Assembly: GCA_023078555.1 (NCBI GenBank)
Contig: CM041200.1
Span: 496,001 to 560,000, forward strand
Source of the DNA: Ulva prolifera
Lineage: Eukaryota > Chlorophyta > Ulvophyceae > Ulvales > Ulvaceae
DNA length: 64,000 bases
Reading direction: 5' to 3'
Positions 10,064-22,151 of this stretch are shown here, piece after piece. Made by a program: the position numbers and the translations under genes. Under the pieces are notes generated by a model. That model searched no databases, was not told the origin of the DNA, and saw only the letters and a list, made by a program, of their open reading frames with translations. Numbering within the stretch: position 1 is the first letter of the stretch; each line of letters starts with the position of its first letter.

Positions 10064-11039
10064 GTGTAAATGACGGGGGGAGCCAGCGCTTCCTGGCCAC
10101 TGCGGCTCGAATTGCAGCCATGTGCTACGTGTGCTGCTGCCGCATCCATACTCATAAGGCATCCGCGAGGATATTGGCACATCAGTTTCATCTCCTGTCA
10201 AGACATTCGGAATTCACCCTGGTCGAGCTCAGCGGAGCGCACGCGCTGTTTGTGCATCGGGCGCGCTGCAGATGTGGAAGTGCCTCGACGATCCACATCT
10301 TGCTTCCATTTACGTTACCAGAGACTCTCCGATCAGGCACCTCTCTCTGATACGGTGGGATCGTGCCAGAATCCCAAACAACTGAGATCTGACCATCAGC
10401 CCTGGACGTTGGACAGTGCCGGGCCCAAGCGTAACGTCGGCTTCGCGGAGCTTAACTGAAGCTCTACACGAACGCTTCATTCTTTGCGTGTCACATGTTC
10501 AGGAGGTGGCCCACCATGCCGGAAACAGGCATCTGCAGATCATGAGAACCACGATGTACAGCTGGTCGATACACGGCTGTTCGTCGTGACATGCGCATAC
10601 ACCTAAACCGCACATCTCTGCACGTACATATACAACAGCATGTTTGAGTTCTGGTGGCGTGAACACGTATGTGTGTATCACGAACACGTGAGCGGTCATT
10701 CTGCATTCCAACAGCTTTGCAGTCTGATAGCATCTTATGGCCATAGCTATCCAGTGCACTGCGGTGGTCTGTCTTCCTGTGCTGTGCACTCATCAATTTG
10801 CTATACCAGAACCCCTGAGACGAAAATTCACTAAAGTTTGCTACATTGAAAGCTGTTTCATCGGTCCCTCAGGCCGTGTGTTGAGGTTAGCCAATACATC
10901 CCCGCGCAAGGTGTTGGGCAGCCAAATTTGACTCCTATCAGTGGTCGATACCATGGCTAGTCTACATGCATGGGTGCATGGACATTTTTATCAATGCGCG
11001 AGGGGGTCGGTGACATTGCGGGCTGGGTGGCCACCCTGC
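10064..11039. other. Intergenic, nothing recognised
   Basis: Only short frames without recognisable domains on either strand. No RNA gene, tandem repeat or LTR signature was seen. Confidence 0.5.
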
Positions 11040-11044
11040 CTACT

Positions 11045-11283
11045 TGTTATGTTATTCCGTCCTTGACTTACTGAGATTATGACCTATTGAGATATCAAGG
11101 GTTTTAGAAGTTGAAGAGACTGGTATATTATTGTGTTTGAACTTCAAGCCTCATTCTGGAGCCTATAAATACACATGTACTGTCTAACAGCTTCGGACTT
11201 TACTTGTAAATCTCTTCTCTTTCTTTTCCACTGCCCACTGAACCGTGTCCCTCTGAGCTTAACTGCTCCAGTTTTACATATCA
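11045..11283 (+). repeat. Possible solo LTR (239 bp) with 5-bp target duplication
   Basis: The segment starts TGTTATGTTATTCC and ends TTACATATCA, and is flanked on both sides by CTACT (11040-11044 and 11284-11288). It contains a TATA box (TATAAAT, 11164-11170) followed about 35 bases later by TGTAA (11205-11209), the promoter and poly(A) order expected of an LTR. The ends were chosen by eye, so a chance match of the 5-base duplication is possible. No internal retrotransposon sequence lies nearby. Confidence 0.4.
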
Positions 11284-11288
11284 CTACT

Positions 11289-12288
11289 CTACCTACCTGC
11301 ATGTCGTGGCCTGACTATGTAACTGAACCATGCTCGTTGCTAGCCTGCTCCAGCCAACGTAGCTGCATGCTAATGCACTCATGTTATGTGCATGCGCCAC
11401 TGTGCACTCATCTGTGCCATCAGCTCTAATGCATGCATGTTTCTTCAGTGGTCCGCCTGGTTGTAGTGCTCATATCTTATGATATATTGTCTAGGCCACT
11501 CACATTTGTAACTGCCTTGGAACCGTCCTGGTTGAGGGCATTTGTAAGATTACAACACCAGCATTTGCCGCATGACGGTTGACTAGATTACACCAACATA
11601 AACAAGGAGGACAAGATATCAATGTAACTTCGTATCATGATGCCCCTGCCTATCGCACTACATTGATGCCAGCCACACAATGAGTAGTGTATGAATCCAT
11701 CTACCCTCGCTTATGCCAGCTGTCTAGCGCCCCGCCTTCTTTGCAGATGTGGCGGGCTTTCGGGTGGTTTTCACCGAGACTGTTCCCAGGATGTTGGCGA
11801 GAGCGCCCTGGCCCTTGGCGCCAGGAACCTGCTCACGATCGAATTGGTCAGGTTGCGCATCTTAGATTTTACGGGTGGAGGTCCTAATGGTCCCAAGGAT
11901 GCCGGGCAGGCCTGTGCCATTCATCGGGCTGCCTCCCTGCTCAGCAACGAAGCCTCATTCAGCTGGGGACACAGCAAACCGCTAATTACCCAATGAGACG
12001 CACTGCAAATATATGAGCAGGGAATCATTCCACTGGTATGGTAAGGAAATATGGAAAGCATCGACCATAATGCCAGTCTCCAGACTTAAACAGCATGGGA
12101 ACACAAACACGCATCACGCCAACAGAAACCTACACAGGCATCCAAGCCGAATTCATCTGACAAGCATCTTTGATCATCCAGTTGTAGAGCGCATCAATGG
12201 CTTTAATCGATCCCAGATGCCCGCCCATGGAGGCGCAGCACTCAACAATCACGCTGTCATGAGCGGTGTAGACGGGAAGGCAGCAGGC
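11289..12288. other. Region downstream of CAS, with possible extra 3' exons
   Basis: The last kilobase before the CAS stop contains two short minus-strand stretches with coding-like composition at about 11717-11911. After an acceptor ending CACAG one reads ACPASLGPLGPPPVK in phase; after an acceptor ending GAGCAG another reads VPGAKGQGALANILGT and ends with a basic tail before a stop. CAS has a usable donor (CAG|GTCAAG) at 12306, so these could be its alternative or true terminal exons. Otherwise nothing is seen. Confidence 0.3.
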
Positions 12289-15083
12289 TCACACCGGTGG
12301 CTTGACCTGTAGTTTGGACGAGGTCCAGCCTTGGAAGCCGCCTGCAATAATGAAGGCATTTCCAAACCCTAGCTTTGCAAGCTCTTTGGCAACAGCCTTG
12401 GATGTGCCGCTGCCATTCTTGTCAAGCAGCAAGATCTTGGTGCCCTTGTTTACACGCTTCAATGCTTGGATCTCAAGCGCCGTCACCTATACGCACACAA
12501 GCACAAATTTTGCGGTGAATATCAGCTTCCTGTAAGCGCTCCGATGCATAGCCTTCACCTGGCAGGATTTTCGCACTCACAGGACAGCATGTACACACAC
12601 AACAGTAGAATGTCGACTTGCTGACCCACAAGCTTTGGCATAGCAGCATGCGTAACCTGCACACTGTGTTGATCTGGTTTTATACATGTGTCACACCTGC
12701 GCCTCCACAGCGTCAACGTTGCGCAGCTGGCCCCGCAGTCGGCGATCCACCTCAGCTACTTCAAGCTCGATGAAGCGGCCTCGAGCAGATGATGGCACAT
12801 CAGGCGTGCCGACAGACGCCTTCTCCTTTTGCCCGCGAATGTCAAGGATGGCGACGTTTGAGTCTGTCGCAACAATGTCAACCGCACGAGCGGGGGTGAT
12901 CTCACCTGCACATGTGTCCGTAGCACAACAATACCCCACCGCGGCTCATCCTGCCACTGAAAGCATCGCCAATGCAGACCAAACACGAAGTTGTGTTGGG
13001 CCTGGCACTCGTTCAGTAACAGTGCTGTCATGAAGGCTGCTGTGGCGAGCTCTTGGCAAGTACATGCAGGTAAACTAACATCACGCAATACACCGTTGCA
13101 AGCACCAATCATCTGGGCGTCATCTCACCACATAGCATACGTGCATCCAAAAGAGACAAGCTGTCATGGAGGGCCAGACCTGCATAGCCCCGCAGAGAAG
13201 AAACTGTTGCTTTCAGGGCAAAAGGAGTGAGATAGTAGGCAAGAATGAGCACAATGGCAATCTTGCCAAGAGTCTCGGGGCTCGAGGTGGTGAGAAAGTT
13301 GGTGATCTTGGTGATCAGCGGCGTAGCCTTCACAGAAACATCCTGGATGCTTTTGGAGGCAGCGTCAGCCTGAGCAGAAAACGTGTCCACATCGACACCG
13401 GACGACCGCAGAATGTTCTTAGTACCCTCCTGCACAAAGGAGCATGATGATGCTTGTGTTCAAAATCAGGTGGTGTTGTTGCCATCCATGGTGCTGGCCG
13501 GAGGATGGAGCAGCATGTGTCCTGCTTTCCTGAATCGTTCCCGTATGCCACAGCTGTCCGCGTCGGTGTGAATGTGGCAACGCAGACATTCGTTCGACGT
13601 GCCACCAGACCATCAGGGATACTCATACGTTTGGGTTGCATGTCAAACAGGCAGCTAGACCGCACTGCATGATCATGACCGACCAGTTGTACATGATCTA
13701 CCTGACCGCCAATATCAATCGCCTTACGGGCGTGGGTGTTTGCTTAGCAAGAAATTGTTTCCTGGCAGTAAGAAAATGCAGACACGGCAACATCCAAGAT
13801 CTACCATGGACTTGTTGGCACCTGAAAGACATGCTAAGCGTCTGGATGATATCAATATTACTACGGTGGCATGCAGCAGCAGCACAGCGCTCCGGCACAG
13901 CAGCGAATGGGGACAATGACAGCATACCGTCACAATGGGGACACCCTTGGTCTGGATGTCCTTTGCCAGTGGTGCGGCAACCTTGGCAGCTTCATCCACA
14001 CCCTTCTTCACATAAGGGGTCGCCTTGTCAATAGCTTCGTTGATTGAAGGAGAAAATTTGTTGTAGAGCTACATGGCCAGACTGGATTTAGTTGCGGCGC
14101 ATTCGCGGCCAGGTGTCCGTTTTCAGCATGTGGGAAGATGCATGGTGTATCTATGGAGATTCGGTGGTGGCTAACAGTGCGGCTAACAGCCGCGACGCAC
14201 CTCGCCGAGAGTGTTGACTGCACCGTCCGCTACTGTCTTGCCTGCCTTGAGGGCTTCTCCAGCTGCCTGCAGAAAGAAGATTGTGATGTCTAGTGGATCT
14301 CGGTGCCTGGGCAGTACACGCCTACGGTCCCTGGTCACCGTCGCCCCAGTCGCGGCGGTGCAAGCTGGCCGCATGCCACCGCCCCGACGCGATCAGCGCA
14401 TGCGGATTTGAGTGAAGTGAAACCACGGCACCGATAGAGCATTCTATCGCAACGTATGCGATGAGAGAAGCGACATGTCCGCAAACCGCAGTGCCACCAC
14501 GCACGGAACATTTGACAGTGTCCAGATCCTCCCAAATAGGTTCACGGTGATCGTGCCTTCACGGAATCCACAGCCGTGGATACGGCATCATCAACATCAG
14601 CATATGCGGGTGCCGTTGACAGGGTTGCCATAGTCACCAGCAGAGCAACCTCGGCGCTGGCGCTGTTGCCTGCATGCGACAGCGTGTTGGGCAACTATAA
14701 TGCGCGGGGACGCCAGTAGTCTTATGACACTCTTTCCCTTTACTCCCACGTCCAGCCGGGAAAATAAATTCTGATGAGTGCGCGTAGAATGCATCTCTTG
14801 CAGTCTACCGATCGCTCGGATCTCCCGATTGAAAGCGGACTCTATGGGCTTCACCCGAAACTAGCCTGGAGGCTCGCCAGGACCATGTCAATCCCCAGAA
14901 TACAGTCAAGCTCACGGAATTGCTGCATATAATGTGCTGATGCCACCTACTTAGGCATGAACGATCCGACTCCGCGCGATCGTCGATACAGGATCAAGCA
15001 CCAGTAACCATACCTGCATTGCCTTTAGTAGCAGCAGCAGCAACACGACGGGACAGAACCCCATGACACTTGACTGTCTGCAT
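12289..15083 (-). CDS. CAS: Chloroplast calcium-sensing receptor CAS
   Basis: CAS is a thylakoid-membrane protein that in plants and Chlamydomonas links calcium to stomatal, photoprotective and carbon-concentrating responses. Seven phase-compatible exons (15014-15083, 14563-14669, 14201-14266, 13928-14068, 13180-13429, 12697-12905, 12289-12486) give 346 residues, near the family's ~380. Residues 1-45 look like a transit peptide (MQTVKCHGVLSRRVAAAA) followed by a lumen-type AxA site (STAPAYA|DVDD). Residues 50-180 are Ala/Lys-rich helices, 183-201 a membrane segment (GKIAIVLILAYYLTPF), and 213-346 a rhodanese-like domain. The domain's catalytic Cys position is Asp (LLLDKNGSG, ~303), as expected for a non-catalytic CAS fold. 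The C terminus may continue into extra exons beyond a donor at 12306. It starts head to head with an ABC1 kinase. Confidence 0.88.
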
Positions 15084-15591
15084 TGGGATTTTGAAGGTGA
15101 TCATTTTGCAACTCTGGAGCAGATCGGGGACAACGTTCACAAGCACGAGCGACTTCACACGTTTGCTCAAAGACACCCAACTGATTGAATGCAACTTTCC
15201 ACAATAGCGTAGCATATATTTCGTGTGTGCAGCAGCCGCATCTTGTTGGCTTAAGCTCAGAGCGCGTGTCTAACCTCTGCCAGCGTTTTCCGAATCTTGT
15301 TTGATGATCCGCATGCATGGCGAGCTGTGTGGTCTACGAGATGCCAATGCTTGGAGCTACCCCCAGCTGCAATCAGAAATCGATGGTTTAGCAACCACAT
15401 GTAACATTTGAGTTGATGCCTGTGAATATGTGCACTGCTGTAGCGTCGTTCTGAACGGGTCTTTCGGACGTCTCGCACGCATGACGCTAGAGCACTGTAT
15501 GGCTGTTTTGTTCACGATCAAGATCAAAGCCACCTGAGAAGGCTGTTCTGCTGTCACAATTCCCTTAACTTGCTCTTCTGCGGGAGGTATC
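15084..15591. promoter_or_regulatory. Shared divergent promoter region, CAS and ABC1 kinase
   Basis: About 508 bases separate the CAS start (minus) from the proposed ABC1 kinase start (plus). Both products are predicted to be plastid proteins, so a bidirectional promoter is plausible. No TATA box or named element could be assigned with confidence. Confidence 0.4.
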
Positions 15592-18500
15592 ATGCGCTCA
15601 TCGACCGCACGCACCGCTCACTGTGTTGCATCACCCGCCTTGCGGCCGACAGCTCAGGGCAGAAGGAAGGGGCACGGGTGCAAAGAATATTCTCATCAAT
15701 GTCAAGCATTATCGCTTCGTGACACTTCTGTCCAAAATGTGAGCCTCTCGCACAATTGCTGTCGGACAACTCAACAAAAATATATAAGCAAGCCAGCCCC
15801 GCATGTGTACCAAGCTCGTTGCCCTTGCTTTCAACACACATGGGCAGAATAGTTTTTAAATCCCCGGCTCAGAGCAGTCCTTTGTGATTCCTACGATGGC
15901 TTGATCTGGGTTGCCTGACCACCGAGGGTGCAGGAGTTGTCCACAAGCTATGACGCCGACGTGGTGAATGCTTTCTTCAAAGGGAGACCTTGGCTAGTGG
16001 CTGGTCGGGTATTAGACGTCGCAAAGCAGGGTGTCTCGTTATTCCTAAAGCTGAAGCTTGGTGGGAAGGAGGTGTCGCTTGCTGGAGAGATCAGCGGAGT
16101 TTTATCTCGGGCGGGGCCAACGTTTGTCAAGCTGGGGCAAACTTTGTCAACCAGAGAAGATTTAGTTGGCAGGGACATAGCCAGAGCACTGGCCGATCTC
16201 CAGATGGCAGCTCCGCCGTTTCCAGATGCTGTCGCAATGGATATCATCACAGCTGAATTGGGGGGTCTCCCAGCTGAGATTTTCGGCACTTTTTCACAAC
16301 GATACGTTGCAGCAGCATCTATGGGACAGGTGTACAAAGCTACATTGAAGAGTACAGGGGAGGAAGTGGCTGTCAAAGTACAGCGCCCAGACCTGCTGGG
16401 CAGCATTGCTCTAGATGTGTATGTATTACGTCTCTGCCTTGGGGCCATCCGTTTCCTGGCCAAGATCAACTCAGACGTTCGGAGTATTGCTGATGAGGTG
16501 GGGGCAGGGCTGTTTGCTGAGCTTGACTACGCTGTTGAAGCAAGTCAGGTGTGTGTGCATCGCAGTCTCTTTCCTGACGTGCGTGAGTGGCGAAAAAATC
16601 GATTGGTCTGTATGCACTCTACTCGTTTAACAGTGCTGCTGGCACTGCAAGTCGAAAGCTGGTCCGATGCGTGGCGTCAGGTCTCCGCCGCCTCGGACAT
16701 CCGTATTGCCTGCTAACTCACCTTATGCAGGTGTTACGTCGGAACTACTCTTGCAAGCGACTGTGATGCAGTGAACTCCATTCTGTGCTGGATTTACGCA
16801 AGCATTGCTGCCATGACAGGAGCAGTAACCATGACACTACACACTGCTTGACCCGCCAATGCTTGCTTGCTGCAGGCAAAGATGTTTGCCGAAGCTCATT
16901 CACACCTTCCTTTCACAGATGCTGTGAGGGTCTTCCCAGAGTTCTCCTCCAAGCGCGTCCTCACCACGTTGTGGGTGGATGGTAGCAGCCCCAATGACCT
17001 GCTCCTGCAGTGTGATGCCATGTCGCGAGACTCACCAGAGTATCACGCCCTGGAAGCACGGCTTGTGCACATGATCAACCTTGGAATTGAGAGCTCGCTG
17101 ACGCAGCTGCTCCTCACAGGCATCCTCCACGGTGACCCCCATCCTGGCAATCTCATCCTGACCCACGACAACAGGCTTGTTTACCTCGATTTTGGCCTCC
17201 TCACCTTTGTCCCTCCTGCAACACGAGAGGTTTGCCCATGCTGCCTCTAAAGTTGCTTTGCCACCATTGTTGCATTGAAGGGTGGCTTGTAGATTTTTTT
17301 TGGCGGGATTGGCTGCAACCTTATTGTCTTCGAAGGTGTTAAATCGCCTATTATGACCGAGGTGTTGTTGGTGCGTCGTGTGACAAGAGATCTGGTGGTG
17401 TCCTGCTTACATTGGAGGGGCGCCTCCATCATGATGACAGTCTGCTTGTAGTTGTACAGGCTCGCAGTGGTTACCATCTGTATCACTGCCTTGTCAGATC
17501 ATCCCAATCATATCTGCTTGTCTGGTACAGGACACAGTCAGGGGATTTAAGGATGTATACGTGTGTCATTGATGCACTGCTGTCGTCTGAATGCGTAAAA
17601 AACTTTTCCTTTACGAAGTTTTCACCTGTTCGAATTCCAAGCAGGCTACCTGGCAACCAAACTTAGCAGGGCGGATGTAGAGACCGAGATGCAAGGCCAT
17701 GACATGACAGTTGTGCTGCAGGCAATGATGGGCTGCCTAGTGCATGTAGCGCTGGGGAGCTGGCGGGCCATGGCAGATGATCTTGACGCTATGGGCTTTT
17801 TGAAGGAGAAGATCGACAAGGATGAATTAGCGACAGCCTTAGAAGAAGAGGTGTCGAAAGTGTGGCCCCTTGCGGGGTCATTTGGAGCCAACAGCTTTCT
17901 GCCTGATGGTTCAGCACAGACTGGCGGTGCTTTGGCAGATCGTCTTGCAGATGGCAGAGTCAGGCCAGAACTGGGTCTTGGACAGGGCCTCACTTTTGGC
18001 AGGCTTGCAAAGGTGCTGCATATCTATGCTGATCTGCCGTTTGCCCAATGTTCGCCATGCACACTGTGCTGCAGTAGCTGTCTTGCATCATGGCTTATGG
18101 ATTCGCGCAAGGAGCCTATGACTTACAATGTTGCCATACTTTGTTAGGAGCTCAAAAAGCAGGATGTCAGCTAATTGGCAACAGTAAGTCTTCTCGGCAA
18201 GCCCCACAGCCTAAGCGTATGCATCTCACTGAGTTTCCTCCAATGAGGTGCAGATGACCAATTATCATCTGGTTCACTTGTAGGCTATAATCAAGCTGGC
18301 AATTCAATTCCGCTTCCGACTACCGCCGTACTACACTCTGATTGTGAGAAGCCTCTGCTCATTGGAGGGCATTGCGTTGCGAGTAGATCCAGATTTCTCT
18401 ATTGTGAATGCTGCCATTCCCATCATCTTGCGAAGATTGCTGACGGACACCCGGCCTGGTCCTGTTTCGCTTCTGAGGGAGCTTTTGCTGGAGGAAGATA

Positions 18501-19690
18501 AGCGGCTACGAATAGGCATGCTCGAAGGCCTATTGCGCAACTACTCAGTAGAGGCCGGGAAGGGCACAGCATCGCAGACTGCAGCCTCCGGTGTTGTGTT
18601 GAAGCAAGCAGGTTCACCAGCTGAGGCATATGAAGGAGAATCACAACAAACTGCTGTCAGTGCCCCTGGCAGCAATGGCATCCATCACGGCGCCCACCAA
18701 AATGGCCTGTCACATGCACCAGGTGTTCATGGCAGCGGAGATATGACAATGTGGGACAGGCCTTCTAGTTTCAGCAATGGCTCGGCCATGGCTACCAGCG
18801 GCCAGCCACATGTTGCAAAGCCCAATCTGGACTCTACCAATATGCCACTGCAAGCCAGAGCAGGACATATCAAGCACACGTCTGAGCTGGCCCAGCAGTC
18901 ATTGGGAGTGAGCACTATCAGTGAGATAGGCCTAGATGATGGTGCAAAGGCCTGGCCAGGAGACACCGGGAAATCGTCTGTACCTGCCGAAAACGGGGGT
19001 AGCTCTGATGTGATAGGCTTAGTGGTACAAATGACACTGTCTGCAAAGGCAGCTGGCGTTCGAAGAGTAGTGCTGGAAGCAAGCATGAAGGTGCGTTCTT
19101 TACCCTTCATCATGGCACATGCCCTTGGTGACCAATCTGTCACAAAGAATTGGTAGCACATGCAAGGGAAGGCAAAGGCATGATGAGGTTGAAGCGAGTG
19201 CCAGCAGCCATTTCATTCAAGCAGCAAAATCCGAAACGTTGACTCAGATCATGCTGCTGCCAGAGATATCATTGTGTGCTTGATGCAGGATTTGGTTCAA
19301 ACCATTGGTGGTAAAGAAGGGGCAAGCTTGCGAGGACAGATGGTGACACTGCTTTCACAGTTCATCACATGGTCAAGTCTACCTCGCTGGATGGCACTGT
19401 GCACAGGAGTTCTTGTCAATGGCATTCTCTCGCTGCTCGCCAGACTGCTGAGATTGGGCGCACGTCGAAGTAAAAGGCAACCCAAACTAATTAACCTTCG
19501 CAAAGGAATGTGGATCAAGAATGTCTACCTCAATCGCGTCGCCTTGAAGCGCTTGCATCTTGGTGTGCTCATAGCGCTGGATAGACTCTGGAAAGAGTCC
19601 AAATGGACAACCTTCTGCTCTATATTTCTTGGAATGCAGATCATCACTGCTGCACTTCTCAAACGGAAGCAAACTGCTCCAGTATCTTAA
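15592..19690 (+). CDS. ABC1/UbiB-family atypical protein kinase, probably plastid (ABC1K)
   Basis: ABC1 kinases regulate prenylquinone and lipid metabolism in plastids and mitochondria. Proposed exons: 15592-15677, 15927-16548, 16876-17229, 17722-18012, 18284-19090, 19289-19690; all phases agree and give 853 residues. Exon 1 (MRSSTARTAHCVASPALRP) reads like a chloroplast transit peptide but is the least certain part. Motifs in order: KLGQ (~97-100, the ABC1-specific KxGQ), Ala-rich loop AAASMGQVYK (~157), VAVKVQRP with the ATP-binding Lys (~180), catalytic HGDPHPGN (~321) and metal-binding DFG (~341). After the kinase domain come LPPYYTLIVRSLCSLEG and RRLLTDTRPGPVSLLREL, shared by plastid ABC1 kinases, then a Ser/Gly/Asn-rich low-complexity stretch of some 150 residues. 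The last exon has a hydrophobic C terminus. TGTAA lies 51 bases past the stop. Confidence 0.88.
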
Positions 19691-22151
19691 GATTGCATTG
19701 TGAAATATGCACCACTTTGAGTCGAGACTGGTCGACATCTTGTAATTGAGATTTTGCTTGAGGAGTATATGCATGTCACATTCGTGTGTGACACATGTGC
19801 ATATGTTGTTTACATATCTCTGCTGCAGCAACTGAATCTGGGCGTAGGAAATCGGACTGCTTAACAACTACCACGCCAGGCCATGAACACAGTATTGTCA
19901 CCTCTGGTAATTTTGAGACGCTGGGGCTCAGTATAACCCTTTCTTCTGTTGTTCAAGCCAGCGTTGTACGAAGCATGCTTTGCACCTACCTCCCCATACA
20001 TGTGAACCAGGGCCAAGGCTTCGTGGGCCTCTTGAGCAACAGCATATCTTCCGGTCAGGAAAAAGCTAATGGGGCCATTCAACTCTGTGAATCATCAGGC
20101 CCACCCGCAGACTGCCTGGCGGAATGCACAGCAGTCAAGCCCCATACACTCTAGAGCAAACTGTGCTGTTTGCATCCAAAGGACAGGATTGTTGCGCAGC
20201 TGTGGCCCGTGCGGCAGGGGTGTCAGAGCGGTCTATGGGTGCGGTGCTGCACCCCCGGGTGGCAGCCAAGCCTACTGAGAGCGCAATCAGCCCCAACTAC
20301 ACAGATCACCTGATTTATCTCTGAAAATTTTGCAGACAACAGATCACCCACTGCCTTATGTCTCCACAAACTCCCGCCGACGAGACTCCGTACCAGCCCG
20401 GTGGCATTTCAGACTCTCTACAGTCGCCAGGTCCACGACGGCGTTCGAAAACTAATCCAGCACCATATTGCTGTCATGGATCCGGGATCTGGCCAGCGAA
20501 CCCGCCACAGGCTGCGCGATAATGGCTGTTCTCAGGGCAGTCAACCCGCCATGCCGGCCCGCACAGTGCACCATATGACCTGTGCGAGCATCGTGAGACT
20601 CACAAAAACGCCCTCTACTCAACTATGTCATCCACGCCTGCTCTCGTGCACTACAGATGCCTGTCGTTCTGCGTCGCTCTCCCATGCATACGTGCACATG
20701 CACGTCGTGCGTGCTGGTGCGCCGCTTGTGAAAGCTTAGCCCACCTTGGATGCTACTTACAGTGTCGTCTACAGCGAATGGCCCCATTAGCGATTTGCTG
20801 ACCGCTTCTTTTGATCCATGTACTGCTGCGTGCGTTCTTACGGTGACACAAATGCAATAGGGTACGGCCTGATCCGGTTGCTGGGCGTTGAGCGTTGCTT
20901 AGAACTTAACTCCCCATGCAGCTTGTCATTCGAATTGCTTGTGAAATCCCATCCCATTGCTCTGGCCTCAACCTGTATGCAAATGCAATGCAGGAAGGCG
21001 TGAGTTTGTCCGCATGTGCGATTACAGGCAGCTCTTCGCGGCATTACCCGATCGAATGCATATGCTCTAGTCCCAGGGTATCTGTTGGTCTGTTTGAGCT
21101 TGCGGGTGTCTGTTGGTTCCATGCGTTCAGAGGTGATCTCCCACCACAAGTTGCTGTTCGATTGTTCCCTACAGAAGATACCTCGCTCGAGTGCTGTGGA
21201 CAGGCAGAAGTCTGTTTGTCGGTGCGAAGCAGGCATATCGTTGCTGCCAGCTGTGCCATAGCGAAGCTGCTTCACCTGCGCTCAGACAACATATCATATT
21301 TGCACAGATCCCAAAAATATTACACGATCGACATATTAGGAGCCGATACTTGGTCGAACGACTTTGAATGCGACTGAGCAAACTTTGGCAAGCGGATGCA
21401 CTGGGATGAGATGGAAACCTTGTTGGACACTAGGCCCTGTTATTGCACGAAGTCCGCAGTCTTATCCAAAGCACAGATGAACACATATCCTGAGAGGCGA
21501 AGTTGATGTACTTTGCTCCCGGAGCACACGCTGTACGGCATGGCAGCAGTTGGGACCACAATCATCAGATGGTGAACAAGCGTATTCTCCGCTGTCTCGA
21601 GATACATTTGCAAAAGCGACGTTGCCGTGTGTGAGATTATGTTCGTGGTTAAATGCAGCACATCCATTGCCGCATGCACCAGCACACACAAGCAATACGA
21701 CAGATCGGGGTCAAGTGCTGAGCTTCACAATCGGACAGACTACGACCGTACATACGACACACAGCATGAGCCACAGATGATATTAGCTGATACCAAGAAC
21801 GCCATGCCAACCTGCTTGGAAACACCAATTTTGTTCAAAACTGTAGAATTCATCGCCGCAAACGCACGCACGTAGCTGGCGCCGCAGATGTCCAAAACGG
21901 GCAGACAGCGCCAACAAGATCGTGCATGCTGTGTAAGGCACGTATAGCATGACCAGAATCATGTCTTCCGCACAAGACATGGTAACTTTGTTTAACCCGG
22001 GGTGACAATGTTTGAACTTTATGAAAGAGCCACTCGAAGCCTCACAACTACGCAGAGTATCTATACACCACTCTGTCTACAGCTTCCAATCTAACGGATG
22101 AAGATTCAATAATACGCATATCGACTTGGGAGTCGGCGCAGGGCGCAGGCC
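19691..22151. other. Tail-to-tail intergenic region
   Basis: This lies between the ends of the ABC1 kinase (plus) and the armadillo-methyltransferase-kinase gene (minus). One minus-strand stretch (about 19990-20085, reading FFLTGRYAVAQEAHEALAL and ending at a strong donor GAG|GTAGGT) could be an exon of an unrecognised gene, but no partner exon was established. Nothing else is supported. Confidence 0.35.
19741..19745 (+). promoter_or_regulatory. TGTAA polyadenylation signal of the ABC1 kinase gene
   Basis: TGTAA is the standard chlorophyte poly(A) signal; here it lies 51 bases after the TAA stop. Confidence 0.55.
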
